DNA from: Thalassospira povalilytica
GTDB lineage: Bacteria > Pseudomonadota > Alphaproteobacteria > Rhodospirillales > Thalassospiraceae
Assembly (NCBI RefSeq): GCF_002844235.1
Contig: NZ_PGTS01000005.1
Coordinates: 310,001-374,000 of the forward strand
Reading direction: 5' to 3'
Length of the DNA: 64,000 bases
Shown: piece after piece, positions 1-8,090 of the stretch
Numbering within the stretch: position 1 is the first letter of the stretch
How the letters are laid out: each line of letters opens with the position of its first letter
The notes under the pieces: model-generated
Told to the model about the DNA's origin: nothing
Database searches by the model: none
The model's input: the letters and a program-made list of their open reading frames with translations, nothing else
Translations under genes and position numbers: made by a program

Positions 1-591
1 AGGCAAATTTTGCTTTGCCACGCTTGCCTTCAGGCCATCAACATCCATGTCCTCGTCTTTGACAAACTCGATGAACATCATGTTCACATTGTTAAAGACA
101 AGCTCGCCCAGTGCCATGCAATCGACATCCTTGCGAACAATGCCGCGATCCTGCAACGACCGAAAAAGGTCGCAGACCTGTTTGGAAAGCCGGTGATCAA
201 GCGCGGTATAGCGTTTGGAAAACGGGGTTTCGGGCTGAGCAATGGAAAGCGACATCGCCGTTCGCCACATTTCCTTGGACAGATAGGTCAGGGAATGGTC
301 GTAATATTTACCGATCAGATCAAACAGGGCCGATGCGACCTGATCATGCTTTTTGGCAATGATCCCCTCGCCCGCTGCCAGCACTTCCTCGACCTCCATC
401 GAGACCGTCGCCATCAGCATGTCGCCCTTGTTTTTGTAGTAATTATAAAACGTTCCGACCGATACCCCGGCCATTTCGGCAATGTCTTCGATGCGGGCAC
501 TGTCATAGCCGACCTTGCGAAACAGCGTTGTCGCCGCCTCGAGAATACGGCGGTTTTTATCGGCTTTTTTCTGGGCGCGCAGACCTGACAT
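1..591 (-). CDS. TetR/AcrR family transcriptional regulator (C-terminus cut by window edge)
   Basis: The minus-strand frame stays open from the ATG at 591 to base 1 (197 codons, no stop), so the end of the gene lies outside the window. The N-terminal 60 residues form a TetR helix-turn-helix: RRILEAATTLFRKVGYD, then IEDIAEMAGVSVGTFYNYY and a lysine-rich turn. The rest is a helical ligand-binding domain of the usual TetR size. It diverges from the ABC transporter operon starting at 733, and two TGAACGSGTTCA palindromes lie in the 141-bp gap, so it probably represses that operon and itself. The ligand is unknown; a polyamine-like compound or its aldehyde is an inference from the neighbours. Confidence 0.9.
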   Translation of the reverse strand, partial: MSGLRAQKKADKNRRILEAATTLFRKVGYDSARIEDIAEMAGVSVGTFYNYYKNKGDMLMATVSMEVEEVLAAGEGIIAKKHDQVASALFDLIGKYYDHSLTYLSKEMWRTAMSLSIAQPETPFSKRYTALDHRLSKQVCDLFRSLQDRGIVRKDVDCMALGELVFNNVNMMFIEFVKDEDMDVDGLKASVAKQNLP

Positions 592-607
592 GGTCACTCC
601 GGAAAAC

Positions 608-619
608 TGAACGGGTTCA
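608..619. promoter_or_regulatory. Candidate TetR operator 1 (TGAACGGGTTCA)
   Basis: Near-perfect palindrome TGAAC-GG-GTTCA sits 17 bp upstream of the tetR start codon. It has the same half-sites as the palindrome at 642-653, centre to centre 34 bp. Its position suits autoregulation of tetR. Assignment to this TetR is inferred from location and symmetry. Confidence 0.65.
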
Positions 620-628
620 AAAATTACA

Positions 629-657
629 TTGACTCAAAAAATGAACGCGTTCAATAT
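629..657 (+). promoter_or_regulatory. Candidate sigma-70 promoter of the ABC transporter operon
   Basis: A -35 box TTGACT (629-634), a 17-bp spacer and a -10 box CAATAT (652-657) precede the solute-binding protein gene at 733. The second palindrome (642-653) fills the spacer and touches the -10 box, so a bound repressor would block RNA polymerase. Confidence 0.6.
642..653. promoter_or_regulatory. Candidate TetR operator 2 (TGAACGCGTTCA)
   Basis: Perfect 12-bp palindrome TGAACGCGTTCA lies between the -35 and -10 boxes of the operon promoter, matching operator 1 at 608-619 in both half-sites. This geometry is typical of TetR-family repression. Confidence 0.68.
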
Positions 658-732
658 TTTTTCAACGGTGCCAGAATGAGTGCCGAGTTACCCAATAAAA
701 GGGAGGCCTCAATATGAAATCAGGGAGAGCCT

Positions 733-1821
733 ATGTTTCGTCACGTTTCCACGGGGAAAACCCGCAATAAGCTTTTAGGCGGTGCCGCAACCTTTTTGCT
801 TGGTGCCATTGCCGTTGCAAACAGCGCACAGGCCACAGAAGAACTCAACGCGCTTGTCTGGTGCGATCATACCGACCCGGCCTTGATCGAACCGTTCGAA
901 AAGAAATACGACGTCAAAGTCAATCTGAAGGAATATGAAGGCACGGGTGCGGGCCTTTCGATCATCGAACAATCCCGCCCGGGGGACTGGGACGTGTTCG
1001 TGATTGACGGCGTTGATGTCCATCGTGCGGTTGAAATGGATCTTCTGGCCGAAATTCCGGCCGATGCCCTTCCGACTTCCGATCTTTTCCCGGAAGTCGT
1101 GATGGCCGAAAACAATGTGGTTGATGGCAAAACCTATGCCGTTACCGAAAAGTTCGGCTACAACACCATTTCGTTCGACAAGACCAAGGTCGACCCCAAG
1201 GACATGGAAGATATGTCCGTGATCTGGTCGGACAAATATGCCGGACGCATCGCGATTTATGATTATTACCTGCCGGTTATCGGCCTTGTCGGGCTGGGAC
1301 TTGGCATTGATACGGCCGATCTTGGGGCGGACGATATGGACGCCATCAAGGAAAAGCTGTTTGCGATGAAAAAGGTCTCCAAACAGGTTGGCGAAGTGGT
1401 TTCCTCCCAGACGGCTTTGGCCACGGGTGAGGTCGATATCCTTGTGGGTGGTGGTGAATGGATCACGGCGGTTCTGTCCGAAGACAAACCGAACCTTGAT
1501 TGGGTCATCCCGAAACAGGGCGGCCTGCGCTGGGCCCAGTCGATCGGCGTGATGAAGGAATCTGCCAAGCCCGACCTGGCGCTGAAATTCGTGCAATACA
1601 TCCTGAGCCCCGAAGGTCAGGCGCGTCTTGCGACATCGTCCTGTTACTGGGGCATGCCCGCCAATTCCAAGGCAGGGGAAAACCTGTCCGATGCGCAAAA
1701 AGCAGCCCTTCGCTGGGATGATCAGCCCGAATATCTGAAAAACTCGCAGCTTTATCCGATCCCGGATGCCGATCTGGACGCCCAGATGCAGGATGCCTGG
1801 GTCGAGATGCTCCAGCAGTAA
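733..1821 (+). CDS. ABC transporter substrate-binding protein, spermidine/putrescine (PotD/PotF) type
   Basis: 362-residue periplasmic binding protein with a signal peptide (basic N-terminus, hydrophobic stretch to about residue 33, ANSAQA cleavage context). The mature part begins with the PotD-like pattern ELNALVWCDHTDPALIEPFE and keeps the family blocks WDVFVIDG, NTISFDK and YWGMPAN. GGGAG at 723 sets the ATG at 733. It should capture a cationic or amine solute for the two permeases and ATPase that follow. The exact ligand cannot be read from sequence: the family also transports putrescine, spermidine, GABA-like compounds and other amines. Confidence 0.9.
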   Translation: MFRHVSTGKTRNKLLGGAATFLLGAIAVANSAQATEELNALVWCDHTDPALIEPFEKKYDVKVNLKEYEGTGAGLSIIEQSRPGDWDVFVIDGVDVHRAVEMDLLAEIPADALPTSDLFPEVVMAENNVVDGKTYAVTEKFGYNTISFDKTKVDPKDMEDMSVIWSDKYAGRIAIYDYYLPVIGLVGLGLGIDTADLGADDMDAIKEKLFAMKKVSKQVGEVVSSQTALATGEVDILVGGGEWITAVLSEDKPNLDWVIPKQGGLRWAQSIGVMKESAKPDLALKFVQYILSPEGQARLATSSCYWGMPANSKAGENLSDAQKAALRWDDQPEYLKNSQLYPIPDADLDAQMQDAWVEMLQQ

Positions 1822-1967
1822 GCATCCCTTGCTTATTGCCACCCGCCATTGCCCCGCTTTTTGCGGGGCAATGGTTCTGCTAAGCTTGCCAAAACGGCGA
1901 CCAACCTTCCACGACACCAAGACCGGTAACCGGGCAAACTGCCTGTGTTGCGACAAAGGACACCGTG

Positions 1968-2831
1968 ATGGCCCAAGCCACCCTTGAAACACGCGAAAAT
2001 CGCCGCGCATGGGGATTTGTCACCCCGGCACTTTTGTGGACGGTCGCGTTTTTCGTCATTCCGTTTGTTGTCATGGCCGCGATCAGCCTTGCCACCCGCA
2101 AGGGCCGCGACATCGTGATGGCCTGGAATCTGGATAATTACATTACGTTTTTTGAAAAGGCCCATCTGCTCAAGGGGCTTTTTGTCTCGCTGGAAATTAC
2201 GTTTACCGTCACCATCATTTCCGTGATCCTTGCCTATCCGCTGGCCTGGATCATTGCCGAGCGCGTCCCGCAAAAATGGCAGCGCATGGCATTGATTCTG
2301 GCGATCCTGCCATTCTGGACCAGCTATGTGGTGCGGTCCTATTCCTGGCTTCTGGTTCTGGCCAAAAACGGCGTGATCAATAACGCGCTTTTGCATATCG
2401 GCCTGATTGCCGAACCGCTTGAACTGGCCAGCACGCGCACCGCCACCGTGATCGGGTTCGTGCATTTCTTTGTCATGCTTTTGACCCTGACCATCTATGC
2501 CAATCTGGTGCAGATGCCGCCAAATTATCGCCGGGCGGCGGCCGATCTGGGCGCCAACGGGTTTCAGGTTTTCTGGCATGTGGTCTTGCCGCTGACCTTG
2601 CCGGGCATCATGGTTGGCGCGTTTCTGACATTTGTGCTGTGTATCGGCGATTACATCACGCCCCAGATTTTGGGCGGCAATAATGAACTGGCCCTGCCAC
2701 AGGTCATCATGTTGCAACTGGGCCGACGGGCCGATTTCCCGATGGCGGCAACGCTGTCGATCATTCTGATGGCGGTGGTGACGCTGGCCTATATTGCCTG
2801 TGCGCGCTGGCTCAAGATGGAGAGAACATAA
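1968..2831 (+). CDS. ABC transporter permease, PotB type
   Basis: Inner-membrane permease of about 287 residues with six predicted hydrophobic helices and the EAA-type cytoplasmic loop in the form RRAAADLGANGFQVFWHVVLP. AAGGA at 1956-1960 points to the ATG at 1968 rather than the GTG at 1965. It follows the binding protein after a 146-bp gap and is followed one base later by its partner permease, so the two form the translocation channel. Confidence 0.9.
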   Translation: MAQATLETRENRRAWGFVTPALLWTVAFFVIPFVVMAAISLATRKGRDIVMAWNLDNYITFFEKAHLLKGLFVSLEITFTVTIISVILAYPLAWIIAERVPQKWQRMALILAILPFWTSYVVRSYSWLLVLAKNGVINNALLHIGLIAEPLELASTRTATVIGFVHFFVMLLTLTIYANLVQMPPNYRRAAADLGANGFQVFWHVVLPLTLPGIMVGAFLTFVLCIGDYITPQILGGNNELALPQVIMLQLGRRADFPMAATLSIILMAVVTLAYIACARWLKMERT

Positions 2832-2832
2832 A

Positions 2833-3624
2833 ATGATCTCTTCACGCATTTCCAAAATCGCTTCCTGGGCATATCTGGCGGTTCTTTACGGCTTTATCTT
2901 TTTGCCGGTCGCGGTCCTTGTGCTGTTTTCATTTCAGGACGGGCGCCTTCCCGTCCCGCCATTTAACGGCGCGACCCTTAAATGGTATGGCGAGGTTTTT
3001 GCTGACAGTCGACTGATGTCCGCCCTTGGCAATTCCTTGATGGTGGCCATCGGGTCGTCACTTGTTGCCTGTGTGCTCGGTTTCTGTGCCGCTTACGGGC
3101 TGGCGCGCTTTGTTCTTCCGGCATCCCGGCTTCAGCGCGGGCTTCTGGTGGCACCGATGACGGTCAGCTACCTGATCATCGCCCTTGGTTTGCTGTCGAC
3201 CTTTAACTGGGTGGGGGTTTCCCTGTCGCTGTGGACGGTTGGCATCGGGCATGTGGTGATCAATTTGCCGCTGTGCTTTGCCATCATTTATGCATCGATG
3301 GGCGATCATCAAAAAAACATCGAACGGGCCGCGCGCGATCTTGGGGCGGCTGAATGGCAGGTGATGACACAGGTATCTGCCCCGATGTTGATGCCATCGA
3401 TTTTGGCGGCATTTTTCCTGTCGGTCACGTTCAGTTGGGACGAATTTATCATCGCGTTTCTGCTGTCACGGTTTGACGTCACCCTGCCTGTTGAAATCTG
3501 GAGCATGCTGCGATCGGGCCTGAACCCGAAAACCAACGCGGTCGGAAGCGTTGTCTTCCTGGTATCGGTTGCGCTGCTGCTTATTCTTGAACTGATTGTC
3601 TTTAGAAGGACGGCAAAGAAATGA
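2833..3624 (+). CDS. ABC transporter permease, PotC type
   Basis: Second inner-membrane permease (263 residues). The EAA-type loop reads ERAARDLGAAEWQVMTQVSAP. I chose the ATG at 2833, one base after the preceding stop, with GGAGAG just upstream. An in-frame upstream start at 2794 would only add residues overlapping the previous gene. It pairs with the PotB-type subunit. Its last four bases overlap the ATPase start (ATGA), indicating translational coupling. Confidence 0.9.
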   Translation: MISSRISKIASWAYLAVLYGFIFLPVAVLVLFSFQDGRLPVPPFNGATLKWYGEVFADSRLMSALGNSLMVAIGSSLVACVLGFCAAYGLARFVLPASRLQRGLLVAPMTVSYLIIALGLLSTFNWVGVSLSLWTVGIGHVVINLPLCFAIIYASMGDHQKNIERAARDLGAAEWQVMTQVSAPMLMPSILAAFFLSVTFSWDEFIIAFLLSRFDVTLPVEIWSMLRSGLNPKTNAVGSVVFLVSVALLLILELIVFRRTAKK

Positions 3625-4742
3625 CCGCCTCTGTTTCCATTCGCAATGCCACCAAAACCTTTGGCGATTTTACAGCACTTGATGACGTCAGCCTTGAAAT
3701 CGCGGCGGGTGAATTCATCGTTCTTCTGGGCCCGTCGGGCTGTGGCAAGACCACCTTGCTGTCGCTTCTGGGCGGGTTTCTGTCACCAACCCGCGGGGTG
3801 ATTGAAATTAACGGGCGCGATATGGGGTCCGTGGCCCCATCCAAACGCCCGACCACCACGATGTTTCAGGATTACGCCCTGTTTCCGCACATGACCTTGC
3901 GCGACAATGTCGCCTTTGGCCTTAAAATGCGCAAGGTCGGCAAGGCCGAACGCCATGCCAGGGCCGAAGAACTTCTTGAGATGGTCGGGCTTAAGGCGTC
4001 GGCATCCAAAAAGCCCCACGAGCTTTCCGGTGGGCAGCGCCAGCGCGTTGCCCTTGCCCGTGCGCTTGCGGTTGAACCAGATGTGCTGTTGCTTGATGAA
4101 CCGCTTGGCGCGCTTGATCTGAAACTGCGCCGCCAGATGCAGGATGAGCTGAAAGCCATCCAGAAACGCGTTGGTACCACCTTTGTTCATGTTACCCATG
4201 ATCAGGAAGAAGCCATGGCAATTGCCGACCGCATTGTCGTGATGAATTCAGGCAAGATCGAAGATGTCGGTCGTCCCGAAGAAATCTATATGCGGCCCAA
4301 AACCGTGTTTTCGGCAAGCTTCATGGGCGAGGTCAATTTCATTCCCGGCACGGTTGATGCCAAAACCGATAACGGCATTCACATCAATACGGTTCTGGGC
4401 GCGGTCAAACTGCCCGAAACGGCACTGGCCGATCCGGCCATTTCCGCCGGACAGAAAATCACCCTGGCCATTCGCCCCGAACATTTCCGCGCCAGTACGG
4501 GGGCCGGCCCGCGCATCATGCTTGGCGCTGCCAAGGTCGAAGACGGGTCGTTTTTTGGCACCCATCACCGTGCGCATCTAAGTCCGGCTGATTATCCCAA
4601 CATGACGATCACCGCCCATATGCCGCAATCGGCAATGATCGAGCCCGGCGCATGGATTGACCTGACCATTGATCCGTCATCGGTGGTAATTCTGCCCGGT
4701 CACGCCACCCCCGCCCGGCCGCAGGAGACCGTGGCATCATGA
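3621..4742 (+). CDS. ABC transporter ATP-binding protein, PotA type
   Basis: 373-residue ATPase that powers the preceding permeases. It has Walker A GPSGCGKTT (about residues 37-45), the signature LSGGQRQRVALARAL, Walker B VLLLDEPLGALD and the switch histidine in VTHDQEEA. The C-terminal 130 residues are a TOBE-like domain as in PotA/MalK. Start and stop overlap the neighbours as ATGA on both sides (3621-3624 and 4739-4742). Confidence 0.93.
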   Translation: MTASVSIRNATKTFGDFTALDDVSLEIAAGEFIVLLGPSGCGKTTLLSLLGGFLSPTRGVIEINGRDMGSVAPSKRPTTTMFQDYALFPHMTLRDNVAFGLKMRKVGKAERHARAEELLEMVGLKASASKKPHELSGGQRQRVALARALAVEPDVLLLDEPLGALDLKLRRQMQDELKAIQKRVGTTFVHVTHDQEEAMAIADRIVVMNSGKIEDVGRPEEIYMRPKTVFSASFMGEVNFIPGTVDAKTDNGIHINTVLGAVKLPETALADPAISAGQKITLAIRPEHFRASTGAGPRIMLGAAKVEDGSFFGTHHRAHLSPADYPNMTITAHMPQSAMIEPGAWIDLTIDPSSVVILPGHATPARPQETVAS

Positions 4743-5470
4743 CCCTTGAACATGCCAAACCCGAAGACTGGTACAGCACCAAATCCGTTGGCGATGATGT
4801 CACCTATATCGGTGAACCGTTTATCGAGGAATTTTATCGCTGCAATATCTGGCACATTCGCGGGCGCGATGGTGACATGCTGGTTGATAGCGGCATGGGT
4901 GTGGTGTCATTGACCGACTGGGTACCGCTGGTCACCGAACGCCCGGTTCAGGCGGTCGCCAGCCATACGCATTTTGACCATATCGGCTGCCATCACGAAT
5001 TTGAAAACCGCATCTGCCATCGCTGCGAGGCAAACCTTCTTGCCAACCCGACGCGCCAAAACACCCTTGCCGATCCCTATGTCACGGACGAGATCTTTAC
5101 CAAATTGCCACCGCTTCCCTATGCCTCGACCACCTATGCGGTCAAGGCCGCCCCGGCGACCCGGATTGTCGAAGATGGCGACGTGATTGATCTTGGCGAC
5201 CGGCATTTCGAAGTCATCCACACACCGGGCCATTCGCCGGGCGGCATTGCCCTTTGGGAAGCATCGACCGGCATCCTGTTTTCGGGCGATATTGTTTATG
5301 ATGGACCTTTGATCGAAGACACTTATCATGCGAATGCAAAGGATTACGTGCGATCGATGGAACGGCTTTATGACTTGCCGGTTCGTGTCGTCCATGGCGG
5401 ACATTTTGCCAGTTACAGCGGCGAACGCCACCGCGAGATTATAAAAAGCTGGCTGAGGGAACGGACCTGA
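4739..5470 (+). CDS. MBL-fold metallo-hydrolase
   Basis: 243-residue cytoplasmic metallo-beta-lactamase-fold enzyme. The metal-binding motif HTHFDH occupies residues 76-81, and later ligands are visible in HTPGHSPGG, FSGDIVYDG and VHGGHF. It overlaps the ATPase gene by 4 bp and precedes an aldehyde dehydrogenase, so it probably acts on the imported compound or a thioester, lactone or glutathione adduct formed during its breakdown. The substrate is unknown. No signal peptide is seen, unlike secreted beta-lactamases. Confidence 0.88.
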   Translation: MTLEHAKPEDWYSTKSVGDDVTYIGEPFIEEFYRCNIWHIRGRDGDMLVDSGMGVVSLTDWVPLVTERPVQAVASHTHFDHIGCHHEFENRICHRCEANLLANPTRQNTLADPYVTDEIFTKLPPLPYASTTYAVKAAPATRIVEDGDVIDLGDRHFEVIHTPGHSPGGIALWEASTGILFSGDIVYDGPLIEDTYHANAKDYVRSMERLYDLPVRVVHGGHFASYSGERHREIIKSWLRERT

Positions 5471-5538
5471 AGATACCGGTTTGATGCCGACCGCATCAGA
5501 CCGCGCCAGATACACCCATACGATCAGGAAGGCTTCCT

Positions 5539-6963
5539 ATGGAAAACGCAGGCAAATTTTACATCAATGGCAAATGGATTGATCCGATTTCGTCCGAGAA
5601 AATGGATGTGATCAACCCGGCCACCGAAGAAGTCATCACCCAAATCACGCTCGCCAGCGAAGAAGATGTCGATCTTGCGGTTGCCGCGGCCAAACGCGCC
5701 TTTGCAACCTATAGCCAGACCAGCATCGAACAGCGCCTTGGCTGGCTTGAAAATCTGCTTGCGATCTATAAGCGCCGCTATTCTGAGGTCGCCGATACCA
5801 TCACCGCCGAACTTGGCGCGCCCACAACCATGGCCCATGAACAGCAGGCCGCGGCCGGAACCGACCATCTTGCCGATTTCATTGATGTTTTGCGAAAACT
5901 CAAACTAGAAGAAACCCTGCATAACGGGGAAACGCTGTTGCGTGAGCCGATCGGGGTTTGCGGCCTGATCACGCCCTGGAACTGGCCGATCAACCAGATC
6001 GTTCTGAAAGTCATCCCGGCTCTTGCAACTGGCTGCACCTGTGTTCTCAAACCATCCGAATTCACCCCGCTTAATGCAACGCTTTATGCCGAAATGATCC
6101 ACGAGGCAGGCTTCCCCGCCGGGGCTTTCAACCTTGTGCAGGGCGCGGGTCCGGTGGCCGGTGCGACACTTTCACGCCACCCCGATATCGCGATGATGTC
6201 CTTTACCGGATCGACCCGCGCGGGTAAGGCCATCACCAAGGATGCGGCTGAAAACGTCAAACGCGTTACCCTGGAACTGGGTGGCAAATCGCCAAACATC
6301 GTGTTTGACGATGTGGATGTCGAAGACCGCATCACGTTTAGCGTTCTTGATGTTTTCAACAATTCCGGCCAGACCTGCGATGCACCGACCCGCATGCTGG
6401 TTCAGCGATCGATTTATGACGAAGCCGTCAAGGTTGCCAAACGTGTCGGCGATGCTGCCAAGGTCGGCGATCCGCGGGTCAAAGGCGATCATATCGGCCC
6501 GCTGGTCAGCCACATCCAGTTTGACCGGGTGCAAACCCTTATTCAGGCCGGCATTGACGAAGGTGCAACCCTTCTGGCTGGCGGGGTTGGCAAACCCGAC
6601 GGGGTGAATGAAGGCTATTTCGTCAAACCGACGATCTTTGCCGATGTGAACAACACTATGCGCATCGCCCGCGAAGAAATCTTTGGCCCGGTCGTCGCCA
6701 TGATCCCGTTCGACACCGAGGAAGAAGCCATCAAAATTGCCAATGACACGCCCTATGGCCTGGCGGCCTATATCCAGACCCCCGATGATGCCAAGGCCGA
6801 CCGCGTTGCCCGCAAACTGCGTGCGGGCATGATCCGTATCAACGGTGCCTTCCCCCGCCCGGGAAGCCCGTTTGGCGGCTATAAGCAATCGGGCATCGGG
6901 CGCGAAGGCGGTCTGTTTGGTCTTGAAGATTTCATGGAAATCAAAATGCTGCATAAGCCGTGA
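5539..6963 (+). CDS. NAD(P)+-dependent aldehyde dehydrogenase family protein
   Basis: 474-residue ALDH superfamily enzyme that oxidises an aldehyde to an acid. The general base Glu246 lies in LELGGK and the nucleophile Cys280 in SGQTCDAP, 34 residues apart as in the family. TPWNWP and the C-terminal FGGYKQSG blocks are present. It is last in the transporter-MBL operon and is followed by a strong terminator. An amine-derived aldehyde substrate is plausible from context but not proven; betaine-aldehyde or aminoaldehyde types are alternatives. Confidence 0.92.
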   Translation: MENAGKFYINGKWIDPISSEKMDVINPATEEVITQITLASEEDVDLAVAAAKRAFATYSQTSIEQRLGWLENLLAIYKRRYSEVADTITAELGAPTTMAHEQQAAAGTDHLADFIDVLRKLKLEETLHNGETLLREPIGVCGLITPWNWPINQIVLKVIPALATGCTCVLKPSEFTPLNATLYAEMIHEAGFPAGAFNLVQGAGPVAGATLSRHPDIAMMSFTGSTRAGKAITKDAAENVKRVTLELGGKSPNIVFDDVDVEDRITFSVLDVFNNSGQTCDAPTRMLVQRSIYDEAVKVAKRVGDAAKVGDPRVKGDHIGPLVSHIQFDRVQTLIQAGIDEGATLLAGGVGKPDGVNEGYFVKPTIFADVNNTMRIAREEIFGPVVAMIPFDTEEEAIKIANDTPYGLAAYIQTPDDAKADRVARKLRAGMIRINGAFPRPGSPFGGYKQSGIGREGGLFGLEDFMEIKMLHKP

Positions 6964-6982
6964 TCTGCCCGGCACGCATTCC

Positions 6983-7010
6983 GGCACATTGCACATTTCA
7001 CATGGCACAT
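6983..7010. repeat. Four degenerate heptamer repeats (NNCACAT)
   Basis: Just after the ALDH stop, GGCACAT, TGCACAT, TTCACAT and GGCACAT follow each other in perfect 7-bp phase, immediately before the terminator stem. It resembles the other heptamer arrays at 12962, 26835 and 29123. Confidence 0.6.
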
Positions 7011-7016
7011 CGCGGA

Positions 7017-7050
7017 GGGCCCCGGACAATTCCGGGGCCCTGTCTTTTTT
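7017..7050 (+). terminator. Rho-independent terminator of the ABC/MBL/ALDH operon
   Basis: Perfect 10-bp GC-rich stem (GGGCCCCGGA / TCCGGGGCCC) with a CAAT loop, followed by TGTCTTTTTT. Confidence 0.9.
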
Positions 7051-7192
7051 GCAACCAGCAGGTGCCATCGCCGTAAAAAGTTCCCAAATGACATAATAGT
7101 GGCAATGCCCGGCCCGGCCATTATAATCCCATCGTAAATCGATAAATCTGATGATCCGGGGAACGGATTTCGTATGGATTAGGAGACGAAAA

Positions 7193-8044
7193 ATGAATGC
7201 CATGTCCTTTGCTGACATGGGGCTTGCTGCCTTGAAAAGGCGGCAATATAACGCCGCCATCAATATGCTTCGTCAGGCACTTGGCGAAGATATGGACAAT
7301 CTTGAGGCACGGTTTGGTCTGGCCCGTGCCCTACATGAAAAAGGTTCGATTACCGAAGCACTCGGCGAATATCGCACGGTGCTGCAATCTGATGGGGACA
7401 ATGCCGATTGCCTCTATCACATTGCACGCGCCCTGCTTGAAAACGGTGATGCGCGCGACGCGCTTAATCATGTCGACATCGTTTTGCGCGCCAAACCGAC
7501 CGACCCGGAACTTCTGACCCTGCGCGCGCAGGCATTGCTTGAACTTGATCAAAGTGACAATGCCCTTTCTGCCCTTCAGACCGCGGCACATCACAGTCCG
7601 GGATCGGAAACCATTCACCGGCTGATGGCGGCGTGCTATCGCGCCAGTGACGATCTTGAAGGGGAAAGACGCGCTGTTGAACAATTGCTGCGCATTGATC
7701 CATCATCACTGACCGCATCAAACGATCTTGGTGTGATCAATCTGCGCGAAGGTCACCTGATCGCAGGTTTTGAAACCTTTGAACAAATCCTGTCGCAAGA
7801 TCCCGAACACCGCGAAGCCACCCTTAACCGCGCCATCACCCTTACCGTGATGGGCGGCATGGATCATGATGCGATCTGGGGGCGGGTCATGGAAATCTGT
7901 GGCGATATGGAAGATCTGGACGATATCCGCGCCCTTGCCGATCAGGTGGCAAAGCTGCCCGATAAAAACCGTCAGGAAAATGATACTGCACAGGCATTGA
8001 TCCGGCGTGCGGCACTGGCCCCGCATGATCCGACCGATATCTGA
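7193..8044 (+). CDS. Tetratricopeptide-repeat protein
   Basis: Soluble helical protein of 283 residues built of about six to seven TPR units, for example the blocks around AALKRRQYNAAINMLRQAL and AHHSPGSETIHRLMAACYRA. There is no signal peptide or catalytic motif. AGGAGA at 7181-7186 fixes the ATG at 7193; an in-frame upstream ATG at 7151 lacks such a site. It stands alone between two terminators. Its partner is unknown; a scaffold or adaptor role is all the family allows. Confidence 0.8.
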   Translation: MNAMSFADMGLAALKRRQYNAAINMLRQALGEDMDNLEARFGLARALHEKGSITEALGEYRTVLQSDGDNADCLYHIARALLENGDARDALNHVDIVLRAKPTDPELLTLRAQALLELDQSDNALSALQTAAHHSPGSETIHRLMAACYRASDDLEGERRAVEQLLRIDPSSLTASNDLGVINLREGHLIAGFETFEQILSQDPEHREATLNRAITLTVMGGMDHDAIWGRVMEICGDMEDLDDIRALADQVAKLPDKNRQENDTAQALIRRAALAPHDPTDI

Positions 8045-8047
8045 TGG

Positions 8048-8080
8048 GAAACGCCCGCATTGATATGCGGGCGTTTCATT
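8048..8080. terminator. Bidirectional terminator between convergent genes
   Basis: Perfect 13-bp stem (GAAACGCCCGCAT / ATGCGGGCGTTTC) with a TGAT loop between the TPR gene and the convergent MFS gene. The right flank is ATTTT. Confidence 0.85.
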
Positions 8081-8090
8081 TTCCGGATGT

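Noticed and set aside
10..588. Open plus-strand frame of 192 codons
   Set aside because: It is the antisense shadow of the TetR gene, whose HTH is unmistakable on the minus strand.
775..2010. 411-codon minus-strand frame
   Set aside because: It runs antisense through the PotD-type gene and its composition (His/Arg/Gly rich) matches no family; high-GC codon bias creates such frames.
2794..2832. Upstream start for the PotC-type permease
   Set aside because: The ATG at 2833 has a ribosome site and follows the previous stop by one base; the longer form only overlaps the neighbour.
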